From Ostreococcus mediterraneus (taxonomy: Eukaryota > Chlorophyta > Mamiellophyceae > Mamiellales > Bathycoccaceae), in the NCBI GenBank assembly GCA_012295225.1, contig WMKK01000001.1, positions 870,628-934,627 of the forward strand: a stretch of 64,000 bases of DNA, written 5' to 3'. The stretch's first letter is position 1; the number at the start of each line of letters is the position of its first letter. Positions 26,967-36,181 of this stretch are shown here, one piece after another. The notes under the pieces were generated by a model. That model did no database searches, was not told where the DNA came from, and saw only the letters and a program-made list of their open reading frames with translations. The translations under genes were made by a program, and so were the position numbers.

Positions 26967-28574
26967 TCACGCCCTCACTCGCCAGGCGGATTTGTCGGCC
27001 ATTGACAACCAATCGATTGTTTTGCGCGTGCATTTTAACCACGCAAACGCGAGGATCGGTGAAAGCAATACCAAGAAGTAATACGGCGCGTCGTTCGAGG
27101 TGCATTTTCCTTTGCAAGCAGCCTTTAGCGCGTCAGTAGCGCAACTACCCATGACTTCGCGCGTTTGCTCGCTCACGCAAATCTTCGAACTCACCGCATC
27201 AACTGAGAATAAAGTCACACTTTCCATCCATTTGGCACCGAGATTACTCACGGTGTTCAAAATCGTCATGTACGTTCCTCCCAAATCGGCGTCAGAGACG
27301 CGGTTGTAAAACGCCATGAAAGAAATAAAGTGCGCGTTACTAAAAGCGCTGTACACCGCAAGCCACATGAACAAGCAGGCGTAATAAGCGTATGGAAGTG
27401 AGCCACCCATGGATTTCACATCAGGCGCGAAGAGCACTAACGCCGCCGCACACGCACACACGCCGCCGCGCATTACCCACGTCTTCGTGATGGTATCCAA
27501 CGGCCGCGGGCCAGCGGTCCACTTTCTGGTCAACATTGGCATGGCCAAGTTGAGCGGGGTTAGCATGGCTGATATCGTCGCCATGTGCGACTTTGGAACG
27601 CCCTTCTCCAATAGTTTCAAAGTGGTGAGCGTTTCAGACGCGCTAAACGCGATGAAGCGCGTCAACAGCACCGCACTCAACTTCAGCACCGCAGGAAGCT
27701 TAAGGATGGACACAGCCTGGGCGTACGCCTCTTTCACGCTCAAATCCTGCACGCATGCTTTTTCTTTCGTCATGTACACGAAAAAGGATGACGCCAAAAA
27801 GACGTAGCCCCAGAAGGAAATAAACGTGCCCAAATCGAGCCCGTATGAGTTCAACACTAAAAAGCCGGTAAACGATATGAAGAAGCCAGCCATTTGTCCG
27901 ATAGCGTTGCACGTTGACGCTAACCCAACATTCTTGGCGCTGAGCATCGTCAACGCCCATCCATCCACGGCGATGTCTTGCGACGCTAACAAGATGTAAA
28001 TCCAGAAAAACGTCCCCGCGAGCGCGCGCACGTCGCTTCCGCTCTCACTGATCAATCCGCCCAACGCAGAAGACAACGCTAATAAAGTAAAGCCCACAAC
28101 TATTTGCAACGGCATAACCCACGTTCGACGCTGCCCTACGCTCTTAAAGTACGTCGCGTCTACGATCGGCGCCCACAACACTTTGAGCGAAAACGGCCAC
28201 GACGCGAGCGAAAACACACCCTGTTCACCGTACGTCGCCCCGCGTTCTTGCAAAATGAACGACACCGACGCGCTCAAACCCATAGGCACACCTTGTAAGG
28301 TGTACAGTAATAACAAAAGCGCGACCGCACGGGCGTCGCTGCGAGGTAATCCAAACACTAATCTTTCATCGGGTCGGTTGGCGGCAGCTTTTTTCGTAGC
28401 TTTCGTAGCTTTCGCGCGCGACGGTGTCTTCGCGGCGCGACGGGACGCGACTGAATCCGATTTCGTCGCCGCGGCTCGAGGCGTGGATGAACGGCGCGAG
28501 GCGCGCGAGTTCGACCTCGACGGGGTTTTGCGAACGCTCATGCGAGCCGCAGTGGCGCGTTCTGAGGCTGACAT
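26967..28574 (-). CDS. Acetyl-CoA transporter-like MFS protein, SLC33 family
   Basis: A 535-residue protein with ~70 disordered basic residues then about 11 to 12 membrane segments. Recognisable blocks are LLLLYTLQGVPMGLSASVSF, SWPFSLKVLWAPIVDATYF, RRTWVMPLQIVVG, LASQDIAVDGWALTML and GGTYMTILNTVSNLGAKW. These are the SLC33A1/AT-1 signatures; AT-1 carries acetyl-CoA into the ER lumen for acetylation of glycans and proteins. Whether this alga's protein sits in the ER or plastid envelope cannot be told. Start at ATG 28574; a second ATG lies 11 codons in. Confidence 0.9.
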   Translation of the reverse strand: MSASERATAARMSVRKTPSRSNSRASRRSSTPRAAATKSDSVASRRAAKTPSRAKATKATKKAAANRPDERLVFGLPRSDARAVALLLLLYTLQGVPMGLSASVSFILQERGATYGEQGVFSLASWPFSLKVLWAPIVDATYFKSVGQRRTWVMPLQIVVGFTLLALSSALGGLISESGSDVRALAGTFFWIYILLASQDIAVDGWALTMLSAKNVGLASTCNAIGQMAGFFISFTGFLVLNSYGLDLGTFISFWGYVFLASSFFVYMTKEKACVQDLSVKEAYAQAVSILKLPAVLKLSAVLLTRFIAFSASETLTTLKLLEKGVPKSHMATISAMLTPLNLAMPMLTRKWTAGPRPLDTITKTWVMRGGVCACAAALVLFAPDVKSMGGSLPYAYYACLFMWLAVYSAFSNAHFISFMAFYNRVSDADLGGTYMTILNTVSNLGAKWMESVTLFSVDAVSSKICVSEQTREVMGSCATDALKAACKGKCTSNDAPYYFLVLLSPILAFAWLKCTRKTIDWLSMADKSAWRVRA

Positions 28575-28639
28575 AAATTAATAAATTATAGAAGTACCGG
28601 TATATCTACAATTGAGTTGAGTGGCCTTAAAAACGCGCG

Positions 28640-30397
28640 TTACTCCGTCAGTGCGCTCTTAATCGCGCGCTTGTTCGCCATGCGAAACACGACTGATGCC
28701 GAAAAATAATCGCGGCGGTTTTCGATTTGCATGGGCGGGACGCAGTGCTGGATTTCCTCCTTGGCGAAATCCGTCATTGCTGTCACAGAACCTCGAGATT
28801 GCAACGCTCGGACGACGCCTCGATCGGTGTTCATGCGCATGTGTTTGCTCGGGGCGAATGCGAGAATCCTCGGGTTGAATAAGCGCACTGAGTAAATGCC
28901 GTCATCGAAGAGATGGCATGCGTCCTTGTGCGCGAGCAAATACGATGACGCGCTCGTGTACACATTCACGACAATTTGATCGACCGAGAAGTCGTGTGGC
29001 AATACGCCGCGACAGGATAAAAGATCAGCCATGCGACATAAGATCGTCGCTCGGGGATCGTCTAAGCCTGGGACTGTGCCAATCAGTCTTTGTTGCTCAA
29101 CTCTGCCAGGCTTGGCTTTTTCGTATGCGTATCCAAAGAAAATTTTGATTCGGCCTGCGGTCCCAGCGTTCGCAACGAAAGGCTCACCACCGTACTTACC
29201 ATTCCGAGCATCCGTTGCGAGCTCAAAAATGTCTCTTTCAAACTCGGCGAGTTCGCTATTGCTAAAGATTTTCTCATATATCGTCAAGCCAAATGAGCAC
29301 ATTTCGTCGTAGTACGTCGGGTTCACGTGCACAAATTCAGTCACCATAGCATTTCGTAAAACTCCGGGAGGAGAAGCGACGACTTGCATCTTTACAGGAC
29401 CACCGCGTTCTACCCATTTCGAGCGTTGAAACAGCCAATCTTGTAAGGCTCCGGACTGCTCTTCGGTCAAATAATTTGCGTCGTCGTCCACCCAAATGTG
29501 GGAAATTTTTGCTGTGCCGCTTTCTCCGCATTCGGACTTTTGAATCAGATACTGGGTTACGTTCGTGCTTTCATTTCGGCGTCGACCGATGCACGTTAGC
29601 GCACTTGCGATGGGCTGCTCTCGCTTTTCTCGCAATCGCGCGTGTAGTCGAGCTGCATCGCACGCATAGCACACAAACACCGCATCGCGGTTCTTTTTGT
29701 AAAAAAACAGTTGAGCCTCACCTTCAATCGCCTTCACGCACGGCTCACAGACTATTTTCCCACACTCGTGTGTTGATGTTTCGCAAATGAAGGCCATCGT
29801 GCGCTCATCGCCGTGCCCGCACACCGTGCATTGTACTTCTGTCCCTTCGTCGTCGCGAGCCCAAACGCCGCTCGTCAAAAAATGATGACAACTCGAACAC
29901 GTCGGCACATCGTCGTCGATATCGGCGTCATCGTTGATTAATAAAGCACGAGACACTCCAAGCACTGGGTGCGATGTAAGCGCCCCCCACCTTTCGCACA
30001 ATGCGCTCGCCGTCGTCGACCGCGCGTTGACGCACGTACCAAACGTACTTATCCGCGTCGGCACCCCACACACCGCTTTTGCCGCGCGCCAACTCGACTG
30101 CGAGTGGCGTACGCTCGCCACATCCATCATCACCACTCGTTCACTTTCGTCACTCGATGACTTTTGCCTCGCCGCACGCTTCTTCGGCTCTGGCGTCGCA
30201 TCGAAGATGTCTAATCGGCGCCTCACCACCGCTCTGACTGCGCGCGCGTCGTCGTCGTCGCTCTCATCACTCGAGGCCTCCCTATCGTCATCGCTCGCGA
30301 CGCACACACCGTGCACTTCATTTATTTCGCGTCGTCGTCGTTCGCGCGACGATGACACGTACGTCCCGCCCTCGTCGACGTCGAAAGGCGAGCGCAT
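28640..30397 (-). CDS. AlkB-like Fe(II)/2-oxoglutarate dioxygenase with ADD-like zinc domain
   Basis: A 585-residue protein. Residues ~1-115 are Ser/Asp-rich. Residues ~165-250 form a cysteine cluster CSSCHHF ... CTVCGHGDERTMAFICE ... HECGKIVCEPCVKA ... FVCYAC, whose spacing resembles the GATA/PHD pair of ADD domains (ATRX, DNMT3). Residues ~400-575 form an AlkB fold: KIFFGYAYEKAKPGR, the iron motif HKD (near residue 488), a distal His in EEIQHCVPP, and the 2-oxoglutarate Arg in RRDYFSASVVFR. All catalytic residues are present. AlkB enzymes remove methyl groups from DNA, RNA or protein. The zinc domain suggests chromatin reading, but that is inference. No named ALKBH group is assigned. Confidence 0.78.
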   Translation of the reverse strand: MRSPFDVDEGGTYVSSSRERRRREINEVHGVCVASDDDREASSDESDDDDARAVRAVVRRRLDIFDATPEPKKRAARQKSSSDESERVVMMDVASVRHSQSSWRAAKAVCGVPTRISTFGTCVNARSTTASALCERWGALTSHPVLGVSRALLINDDADIDDDVPTCSSCHHFLTSGVWARDDEGTEVQCTVCGHGDERTMAFICETSTHECGKIVCEPCVKAIEGEAQLFFYKKNRDAVFVCYACDAARLHARLREKREQPIASALTCIGRRRNESTNVTQYLIQKSECGESGTAKISHIWVDDDANYLTEEQSGALQDWLFQRSKWVERGGPVKMQVVASPPGVLRNAMVTEFVHVNPTYYDEMCSFGLTIYEKIFSNSELAEFERDIFELATDARNGKYGGEPFVANAGTAGRIKIFFGYAYEKAKPGRVEQQRLIGTVPGLDDPRATILCRMADLLSCRGVLPHDFSVDQIVVNVYTSASSYLLAHKDACHLFDDGIYSVRLFNPRILAFAPSKHMRMNTDRGVVRALQSRGSVTAMTDFAKEEIQHCVPPMQIENRRDYFSASVVFRMANKRAIKSALTE

Positions 30398-30432
30398 CGT
30401 TGTGGTGTGGGCGCACTTTTTAGCGTATTATT

Positions 30433-31041
30433 TCAATCGGATGCGTCTTCGGATGCGTCTTCGGATGCGTCTTCGGATGAGGAATCTCGCGCTGTCTCGG
30501 GTGGTAGTATATTGAGATATTCGCGAACGCGTTCCCTCGCATCGACGTCGAGCGCCACGCGTAGATATTGAACCAAATCCTCCCCGGAAAAGCCTCCCAA
30601 AGCCTGATGGTTTCCAATCGTGTCTTCCGGCACTTGGATATCGAACAAATCGGCGCGTGGAATACAACAGCAGCACTTAAATGAACTATATTGAGCTTCA
30701 CGATAATAGCTCCCGTGGTCGAATTTGAGCGTCTTTACGCGCTTGAAAATACTTTTCGCGCGCCACGCGTAGATTCCGCGCGTGGTCACCGCGTAACGCG
30801 CGTTGGTGTACGCCCGTTTCCCACACAGCGCGTACGTTGACCCGATGAATGGCCAGCATAATGGCACGAACGCACAACATCCCCATCGCGAGAACTGGAA
30901 CGCGCACGCGTGCGCCGGGATGTTTTTAAATACGCAGAGCAATTCTTCACCCGGAACTACATGCGTCGCAATGAATGCGGCGTCGTCGGCGGTGGCGCCG
31001 CCGAGGAACTCGCACGGCAAGGGATGTGGCGCGTCAGTCAT
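30433..31041 (-). CDS. PH-like membrane-associated protein of unknown function
   Basis: A 202-residue protein starting MTDAPHPLPCEFLGG; the frame upstream has no ATG. A GEELLCVFKNIPAHACAF beta stretch leads to a hydrophobic hairpin, WGCCAFVPLCWPFIGSTYAL, then YAVTTRGIYAWRAKSIFKRV and a Cys run FKCCCCIPRADLFDI. The YAVTTRGIY strand followed by a KTLKFDHGSYY strand recalls bacterial PH (bPH2) domains fused to membrane hairpins. The adjacent cysteines could be palmitoylated. The C-terminus is a Ser-Glu-Asp-Ala repeat. Specific function unknown. Confidence 0.6.
   Translation of the reverse strand: MTDAPHPLPCEFLGGATADDAAFIATHVVPGEELLCVFKNIPAHACAFQFSRWGCCAFVPLCWPFIGSTYALCGKRAYTNARYAVTTRGIYAWRAKSIFKRVKTLKFDHGSYYREAQYSSFKCCCCIPRADLFDIQVPEDTIGNHQALGGFSGEDLVQYLRVALDVDARERVREYLNILPPETARDSSSEDASEDASEDASD
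30441..30480. repeat. 12-bp coding tandem repeat (CGGATGCGTCTT)
   Basis: About 3.3 copies of the 12-mer CGGATGCGTCTT encode the C-terminal Ser-Glu-Asp-Ala repeats of the PH-like protein on the minus strand. The unit length keeps frame. Confidence 0.85.
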
Positions 31042-31305
31042 GTCCCGTGGTGTGCGAGTGAACGCGCGGTTCGTGCGGTGGACTGTGGCGTCGACGTCGG
31101 GCGAGGCGCGCGCGCGCGATGTGTATATGCGGTCGGTTGGACATGTCGATTCATCTTTCACTACGGCTTGCGCATTCGCTCAGCGGTGGCGTCGCTGGCC
31201 ACGCAAACGCGTTACTCATGCAATGCTCGCGAACGACATCCGGTGAAGCAGGCTTAATCACGCCAACATATAACTTTTAACTGCCGGACGGAGTAGGTAT
31301 AGGCG

Positions 31306-31530
31306 TCATGTTGTACGACGGTGTGGGAGCTCGTACGGTTCGATTGAGCGCGTTTTCGAGTTCAGCCAGATCCCGCCCGCGAGCACTTTGTCTTCCGCGC
31401 GCGCGGCGCGTTCAAAGCTCGTGAGCAACTCATCGAGCCCGTACCAGCGCTTTGTATCATGAGCCTTCGATTTGAACTTGGCAATCTTCTGGCGCTTCGT
31501 AATCATGTATGGGTCATCGCTGTTTAACAT
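31306..31530 (-). CDS. Unknown 74-residue protein
   Basis: A short frame from ATG 31530, beginning MLNSDDPYMITKRQKIAKFK. It has a basic N-terminal helix, then TKRWYGLDELLTSFERAARA and GGIWLNSKTRSIEPYELP. Composition (Lys, Tyr, Trp, balanced charge) is protein-like rather than the Arg/Ala bias of shadow frames here. It lies 58 bp beyond the 3' end of the GST gene on the same strand, and 264 bp before the next gene. I do not recognise a family. Confidence 0.5.
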   Translation of the reverse strand: MLNSDDPYMITKRQKIAKFKSKAHDTKRWYGLDELLTSFERAARAEDKVLAGGIWLNSKTRSIEPYELPHRRTT

Positions 31531-31588
31531 CGCGCGTGTTCGCGCGCGTCGCGGTTTGAAGTTTCGCGCGTCCGAACGCGCGACGCGA

Positions 31589-32287
31589 CTATTTCGCCTC
31601 GTATCGCGCGGCGTTTCGCGCGTTCGCCTCGCGGACTTGCGGTAACGCCTCTATAGCCTCCACCAATCTTCGAATACACGGATACGCATCTCTCGAAATT
31701 TTCCTCACGCCTTTAGCGTACGATCCGTCGTACAGCCCATCCATCAAGGCGTACACGCTCACGTCGGCCACGCTCGCGTCGGCGCCGTTGACAAACGGCC
31801 CGCCACCCACGGACGACGCCAGCATGGTCTCAATCTGATCGAGTCTATACGGCAAGTACACATCATTCACAAGTCTCTGCGTCGCTGCGAGCTGCTCGGG
31901 GGTGAGCATCGTCTCAATCGGACGCTCGCCGTCGGGCGCGCGAGGAAGCACGTTGTCGTACCAAATCGCCTGGAATAAACTCATAACGTCTCGAACGCCC
32001 TCGAGCAACATCTCCACGCGCATCAGCGCGTGCGAGTCGTCAAAACCGGGAAGCATCTTCGTCATTCGCCCGACGTGGCGCAGAATCGCCGCCGATTGCG
32101 AATACGTTTCGCCGTCAAACTCGAATATCGGCACCTGCCCGAAAAGCATCGCCTTCGCGGCTCGCATCGCCTTGACCTCGTCGTACGACACGCGCACGTC
32201 CTCGAACTCCACGCCCGAGATCCAAAACGCCAGCCGTATGGGCTCGGCGATGCCTTTGAGGTCCAAGTACGTCAATCGCGGCGGCAT
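31589..32287 (-). CDS. Glutathione S-transferase (sigma/mu-like, cytosolic)
   Basis: A 232-residue protein. The thioredoxin-fold half has RLTYLDLKGIAEPIRLAFW, with Tyr as the likely catalytic residue, and GQVPIFEFDGETYSQSAAIL, whose cis-Pro and Gln-Ser bind glutathione. The all-helical half has NGADASVADVSVYALMDG, the hydrophobic N-capping region. This is the layout of sigma/mu/alpha-class cytosolic GSTs, which conjugate glutathione to electrophiles. Class assignment is approximate. It is divergent from the OTU gene (about 55-100 bp). Confidence 0.9.
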   Translation of the reverse strand: MPPRLTYLDLKGIAEPIRLAFWISGVEFEDVRVSYDEVKAMRAAKAMLFGQVPIFEFDGETYSQSAAILRHVGRMTKMLPGFDDSHALMRVEMLLEGVRDVMSLFQAIWYDNVLPRAPDGERPIETMLTPEQLAATQRLVNDVYLPYRLDQIETMLASSVGGGPFVNGADASVADVSVYALMDGLYDGSYAKGVRKISRDAYPCIRRLVEAIEALPQVREANARNAARYEAK

Positions 32288-32387
32288 GGCGCTCGCGGAT
32301 GCGCGGTGTGAGGGACGCAGGTAACGGTCACGGCATCATTGCATGGCGCGTCCGCCTGCGCGACGACGCCCGGCGCGCGGCGCCGTC

Positions 32388-33161
32388 ATGGGGTGCTGCG
32401 ACGCGCGACAGACGGTCGCAGATGACGACGCGCACGCGCGCGCGCACGCGGCGCCAGCCGGGGCGGAGGCGTCCACGCGACGGGCGATGAATGCTGACGT
32501 GACGATGAGCGCGCTCGAGCGCCGGTTATCGCGCGCGCTCGAGCGTCGCGCGACGCCGACGATCGTGGCCAAGGCGCAGGCGACGAACGTCAAGGATAAT
32601 TGGAAGACGGCGAAGACGAAGCTGCGCGTGGTGCGGCGGATGACGACGACGACGAGTGCGAGGATGAGCGAATTGTTGCTCGAAAAGAGCGAGCTCGAAC
32701 GCGCGTCGTCGTCGGAAAAGAAACGGCGATTGGAGGAGGGTGTCAAGGCGCTCGACGTGCGTCTTGATGAGTGTAGCATGGCGCGCGTCAAGATGGAGGG
32801 CGATGGGAATTGTCAGTTTCGCGCGCTCGCGTGGAACGTGTACAAGGACGCCGAGCAGTATTCGGATGTTAGAAGATTAGCTACGGAGCACATTGAAAAG
32901 CGTCGCGGAGAGTTTGAGATTTACTTTGATAGCCCGCAAGCGTTCGATAAGTGGCTTCGAGAGATGAAACGCGACCGTACGTGGGGCGATGAACTCACGC
33001 TGCGCGCGGCGTGCGACGTATTGGGGATGAAGATTCACGTCGTGCAAAGTACGGCGGCGAATTGGTACCTCGTGTATGAGCCAGAGGTGAAACAAACGAA
33101 GCGTATGGTATTTATATCTTACATTTCGCCAGTGCACTACGACGCCATTACTGAAAAGTAA
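32388..33161 (+). CDS. OTU-domain cysteine deubiquitinase, possibly lipid-anchored
   Basis: From ATG 32388 the product is 257 residues and begins MGCCDARQT, a classic Gly2 myristoylation plus Cys3/Cys4 palmitoylation signal. An in-frame ATG at 32343 would add 15 residues ([15 protein letters not shown]) and bury it. A basic helical region follows, then the OTU domain: MEGDGNCQFRALAWNVY with the catalytic Asp and Cys, WGDELTLRAACDVLGMKIHV, and SPVHYDAI with the catalytic His near the C-terminus. OTU proteases cleave ubiquitin chains. Membrane anchoring depends on the start choice. Confidence 0.85.
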   Translation: MGCCDARQTVADDDAHARAHAAPAGAEASTRRAMNADVTMSALERRLSRALERRATPTIVAKAQATNVKDNWKTAKTKLRVVRRMTTTTSARMSELLLEKSELERASSSEKKRRLEEGVKALDVRLDECSMARVKMEGDGNCQFRALAWNVYKDAEQYSDVRRLATEHIEKRRGEFEIYFDSPQAFDKWLREMKRDRTWGDELTLRAACDVLGMKIHVVQSTAANWYLVYEPEVKQTKRMVFISYISPVHYDAITEK

Positions 33162-33290
33162 TGTCAACAAAACGCGCGAGCTACCATAGATTATACGGAA
33201 CTACGGAGCGCTACCGGTACGGAGCTACATAGAATACAAGTATTGTTGAGAACACAGCACAAGCGTTTGCGCTCAAAAATATCTAGACTT

Positions 33291-34274
33291 TCAACTGTCA
33301 AATAAACTATCGCCGAGTGATTGAATCACCGTCGCCAATGCCTGCGTCTGCGACGACTTAGCGCTCAGCTTGGACGCGTACGCTTCCGCTTTGCTCGCCG
33401 CCGCGCGCGCGCGCTGCATTTCGCGAATCGCCTCGTCCTTTAATCGCTCTTCATATCGTAAAGCGGCGACTAAATCGCGTTCTCTCATCTCCTTGGCATC
33501 CAACTGCGCGCGTAGATTCGCCAACTCGGGCATGCCTCCATTCACCGCGATGCGAAGCTTTTCCAACTCTCCCGACGCCGTCGTCGCTTCAGCCGTGACG
33601 CGCATGAGCGTTCGTTCGAGTTCAGCTCTCGTCGTCTCGAGCTCAACCAACCTGTCCTCGCGCGCCCTATCATCATCATCCGTCGCGTGCACTATGGCGT
33701 CATTCATCGCTTCCAGGTCGCGTTCAGTCTCCGTTATACGTCTATTCACCTCGACCACGTGCGTTTCCGCCGATGTCGCCCGCCGACGTAGCTCTTCATT
33801 CTCCGCCCGCGTCGACGTCAACGCCGACTCCAATGCCTCACATCGCCGTGTGAGCTCCTCCTCTCGACGCAACCAATCCTCGCGCACCGCATCCACGCTC
33901 CGTCCGCGCGCCATTTGTTTCAACTCGTCCCGCGCGGCGTTCCTCGCCTCTTTACACCTACGCGCTTCCTCCTTCGCCCGCCGCGCCTCGCGCTCTGCAT
34001 CCTCCTTCGCCCGCGTCGCCGCATCCGCCCTCTCGCGCTCTGCCTCCAGCGCTCGCGTACACGCCTCTTTCGCCTGCGTCTCGCGCGACACCGCCCTCGC
34101 CGCATCATCCGCGCGCATCAACGCCTGTCGTTCCGCGCTCGCGCTCGCCTTGGCGTCGCCATCGAGCCTCGCCGCGCGCGCCCCGAGCGTGCGCACGATT
34201 TCCTCCAGCGTCCGCACGCGCGCGCGAAGCTCCACGACGTCGCGCGCGTCGTCCGCATCGTCGTCGTCGGTCAT
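33291..34274 (-). CDS. Long coiled-coil protein
   Basis: A 327-residue protein starting MTDDDDADDARDVVELRARV. It is nearly one continuous coiled coil with heptads and many Arg/Glu/Ala residues (for example REARRAKEEARRCKEARNAA). A more ordered end (TQALATVIQSLGDSLFDS) closes the chain. No catalytic domain, membrane segment or signal peptide. Such proteins serve as structural or tethering factors in Golgi, cytoskeleton or basal-body contexts; a specific family cannot be assigned. It is divergent from the aspartokinase gene (157 bp), whose promoter side holds a poly-A/T tract. Confidence 0.65.
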   Translation of the reverse strand: MTDDDDADDARDVVELRARVRTLEEIVRTLGARAARLDGDAKASASAERQALMRADDAARAVSRETQAKEACTRALEAERERADAATRAKEDAEREARRAKEEARRCKEARNAARDELKQMARGRSVDAVREDWLRREEELTRRCEALESALTSTRAENEELRRRATSAETHVVEVNRRITETERDLEAMNDAIVHATDDDDRAREDRLVELETTRAELERTLMRVTAEATTASGELEKLRIAVNGGMPELANLRAQLDAKEMRERDLVAALRYEERLKDEAIREMQRARAAASKAEAYASKLSAKSSQTQALATVIQSLGDSLFDS

Positions 34275-34431
34275 CGGGCGCGAGAATGCCGTCGCGACAG
34301 CTTGAAAAAGTTTTTTGAATTGAAAAAAAAAGTGTCGCCCGACGACGCGTTTTGCCTCTTTCCACGCCCACACACCGCCGCGCGCACGCCGTGGCGACCG
34401 ACGCTCGCGCGGGATAGACACAACGCACGTC

Positions 34432-36018
34432 ATGGCATTCGCCGCACTCGCCGCACCGACCGTGGCGCGCGCGCCCGGGCGAGCATCGCGCTGCGCCCGA
34501 CGCCGCGCGGATGGGCGCGCCGCCGCGTCGCGATGCGCGCGCGCGTCTGCTGCCGCGGCGCGCGCACCCGCGCCCGTGGTGCTCGGCGCGGGGCTGGAGC
34601 AGCATTCGGTGGTGATGAAGTTTGGCGGCTCGTCCGTGGCTGACGCCGCGCGCATGCGCGAGGTGGCGACGATCGTGATGAGCTTTCCCGAGCACATGCC
34701 CGTGCTCGTGTTGTCGGCGATGGGGAAGACGACGAATAACTTACTCATGGCGGGCGAGAGCGCGCTACAGTGCGATACGAAGGAGGATGTTCGCGCGCTT
34801 GAGTCGATTAAGGCGGTTCGGGCGTTGCATATGGACACTATGGATGCGCTCGGGACGGATGAAGAGACGCGCGAGGACGTTCGAGGGTTGTTGAAAAAGT
34901 TGGAGCAAGTGTGCACGGGTATCGCTTTGATGCAAGAAGTGACGCCGAGAACGCGGGCGTTGTTGGTGTCGTTCGGCGAGAGGATGTCGACAAGGATTTT
35001 TGCGGCGTATTTGCGATCGTTAGGAGTGAACTCGGAGCAAGTGGATAGCACGGATGATGTCTTCGTGACGACGGATGACTATGAAAACGGGAGCATTTTG
35101 GATGAGACGTACGAGAAAACCAAGGCAAGGTTGACGCTCCCACCTGGGGCCAAGCCCGTCGTACGCGTGTTCACTGGGTTTTTGGGGAGAGGGATAAAGA
35201 CTGGGGCGATTTGTACGCTCGGTCGGGGTGGGAGCGACTTGACGGCGACGGTTATTGGAAAGGCGCTTGGGCTCAAGGAGGTGCAAGTGTGGAAGGATGT
35301 CGACGGCGTCTTATCTGCTGATCCTCGCGAAGTTGAAGGCACTGTTCCCATGCCGTTTTTGAGCTTCCAAGAAGCGACAGAGTTGGCATACTTTGGTGCC
35401 CAAGTCTTGCACCCACAGTCGATGCGTCCGGCTATGGACTCCGATGAGTTGTGTGTTCGCGTGAAGAACTCGTACAACATTCGCGCGCCGGGTACGGTTA
35501 TTGGACACTCCCGCGCCGACGACTTACACGCCGACTGGTTATTGACGAGTATCGTACAAAAGAAGAACGTCACTATGCTTGACATCACATCTACGCGAAT
35601 GCTAGGCCAGTTTGGTTTCCTCGCCAAGGTGTTCAACATCATGGCGACGAATGGCATTTCCGTCGACGTCGTCGCAACGTCTGAAGTGAGTGTGTCTCTT
35701 ACATTAGACCCGGCCAAGCTTTGGAGCCGAGACTTAGCCAAGGAAGAGCTCGACAAATTAGTCCAAGATTTCGAAAACGAAGGTATCGCTTCCGTGTCGT
35801 ACAGCACGGGTCACTCCATTTTGTCTCTCATCGGCAACGTGGAAAGAAACAACGAAATCATGGAGCGCTCGTTCAAGGCGCTGCGGGCGGCGGATGTCAA
35901 AGTTAAAATGATTTCTCAAGGCGCTTCCAAGACGAACATTTCATTGCTTGTGGATCAGGCCCAGGGTTCCGATGCCGTTCGGGCCATCCACGCCGAATTC
36001 TTCCCTGCCAAAAAGTAG
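34432..36018 (+). CDS. AK: Plastid monofunctional aspartokinase
   Basis: A 528-residue protein with a ~50-residue Ala/Arg/Ser-rich transit peptide. The kinase core has VVMKFGGSSVADAARMREV, VSFGERMSTRIFAAYL, FLGRGIKTGAICTLGRGGSD and VWKDVDGVLSADPREV. Two ACT domains follow (TSTRMLGQFGFLAKVFNIMA and SLIGNVERNNEIMERSF). It phosphorylates aspartate in the first step of Lys/Thr/Met synthesis in the stroma. There is no homoserine dehydrogenase half, so it is the monofunctional, lysine-type form; the ACT domains imply feedback control by lysine, perhaps with SAM. Confidence 0.95.
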   Translation: MAFAALAAPTVARAPGRASRCARRRADGRAAASRCARASAAAARAPAPVVLGAGLEQHSVVMKFGGSSVADAARMREVATIVMSFPEHMPVLVLSAMGKTTNNLLMAGESALQCDTKEDVRALESIKAVRALHMDTMDALGTDEETREDVRGLLKKLEQVCTGIALMQEVTPRTRALLVSFGERMSTRIFAAYLRSLGVNSEQVDSTDDVFVTTDDYENGSILDETYEKTKARLTLPPGAKPVVRVFTGFLGRGIKTGAICTLGRGGSDLTATVIGKALGLKEVQVWKDVDGVLSADPREVEGTVPMPFLSFQEATELAYFGAQVLHPQSMRPAMDSDELCVRVKNSYNIRAPGTVIGHSRADDLHADWLLTSIVQKKNVTMLDITSTRMLGQFGFLAKVFNIMATNGISVDVVATSEVSVSLTLDPAKLWSRDLAKEELDKLVQDFENEGIASVSYSTGHSILSLIGNVERNNEIMERSFKALRAADVKVKMISQGASKTNISLLVDQAQGSDAVRAIHAEFFPAKK

Positions 36019-36181
36019 AGTTCTTTTTGATGAATTCACCGAAATGTGCTCACAAGACAAAGGACAACTTATTACCACCAGCATTATCATCGAAACGCTC
36101 AAAGATTCATTATTAATACTCATCTAATACGAATATGCGTTTACCATTGGCTTTCTATCGCATCTAGCTATCTAGTGTTGT

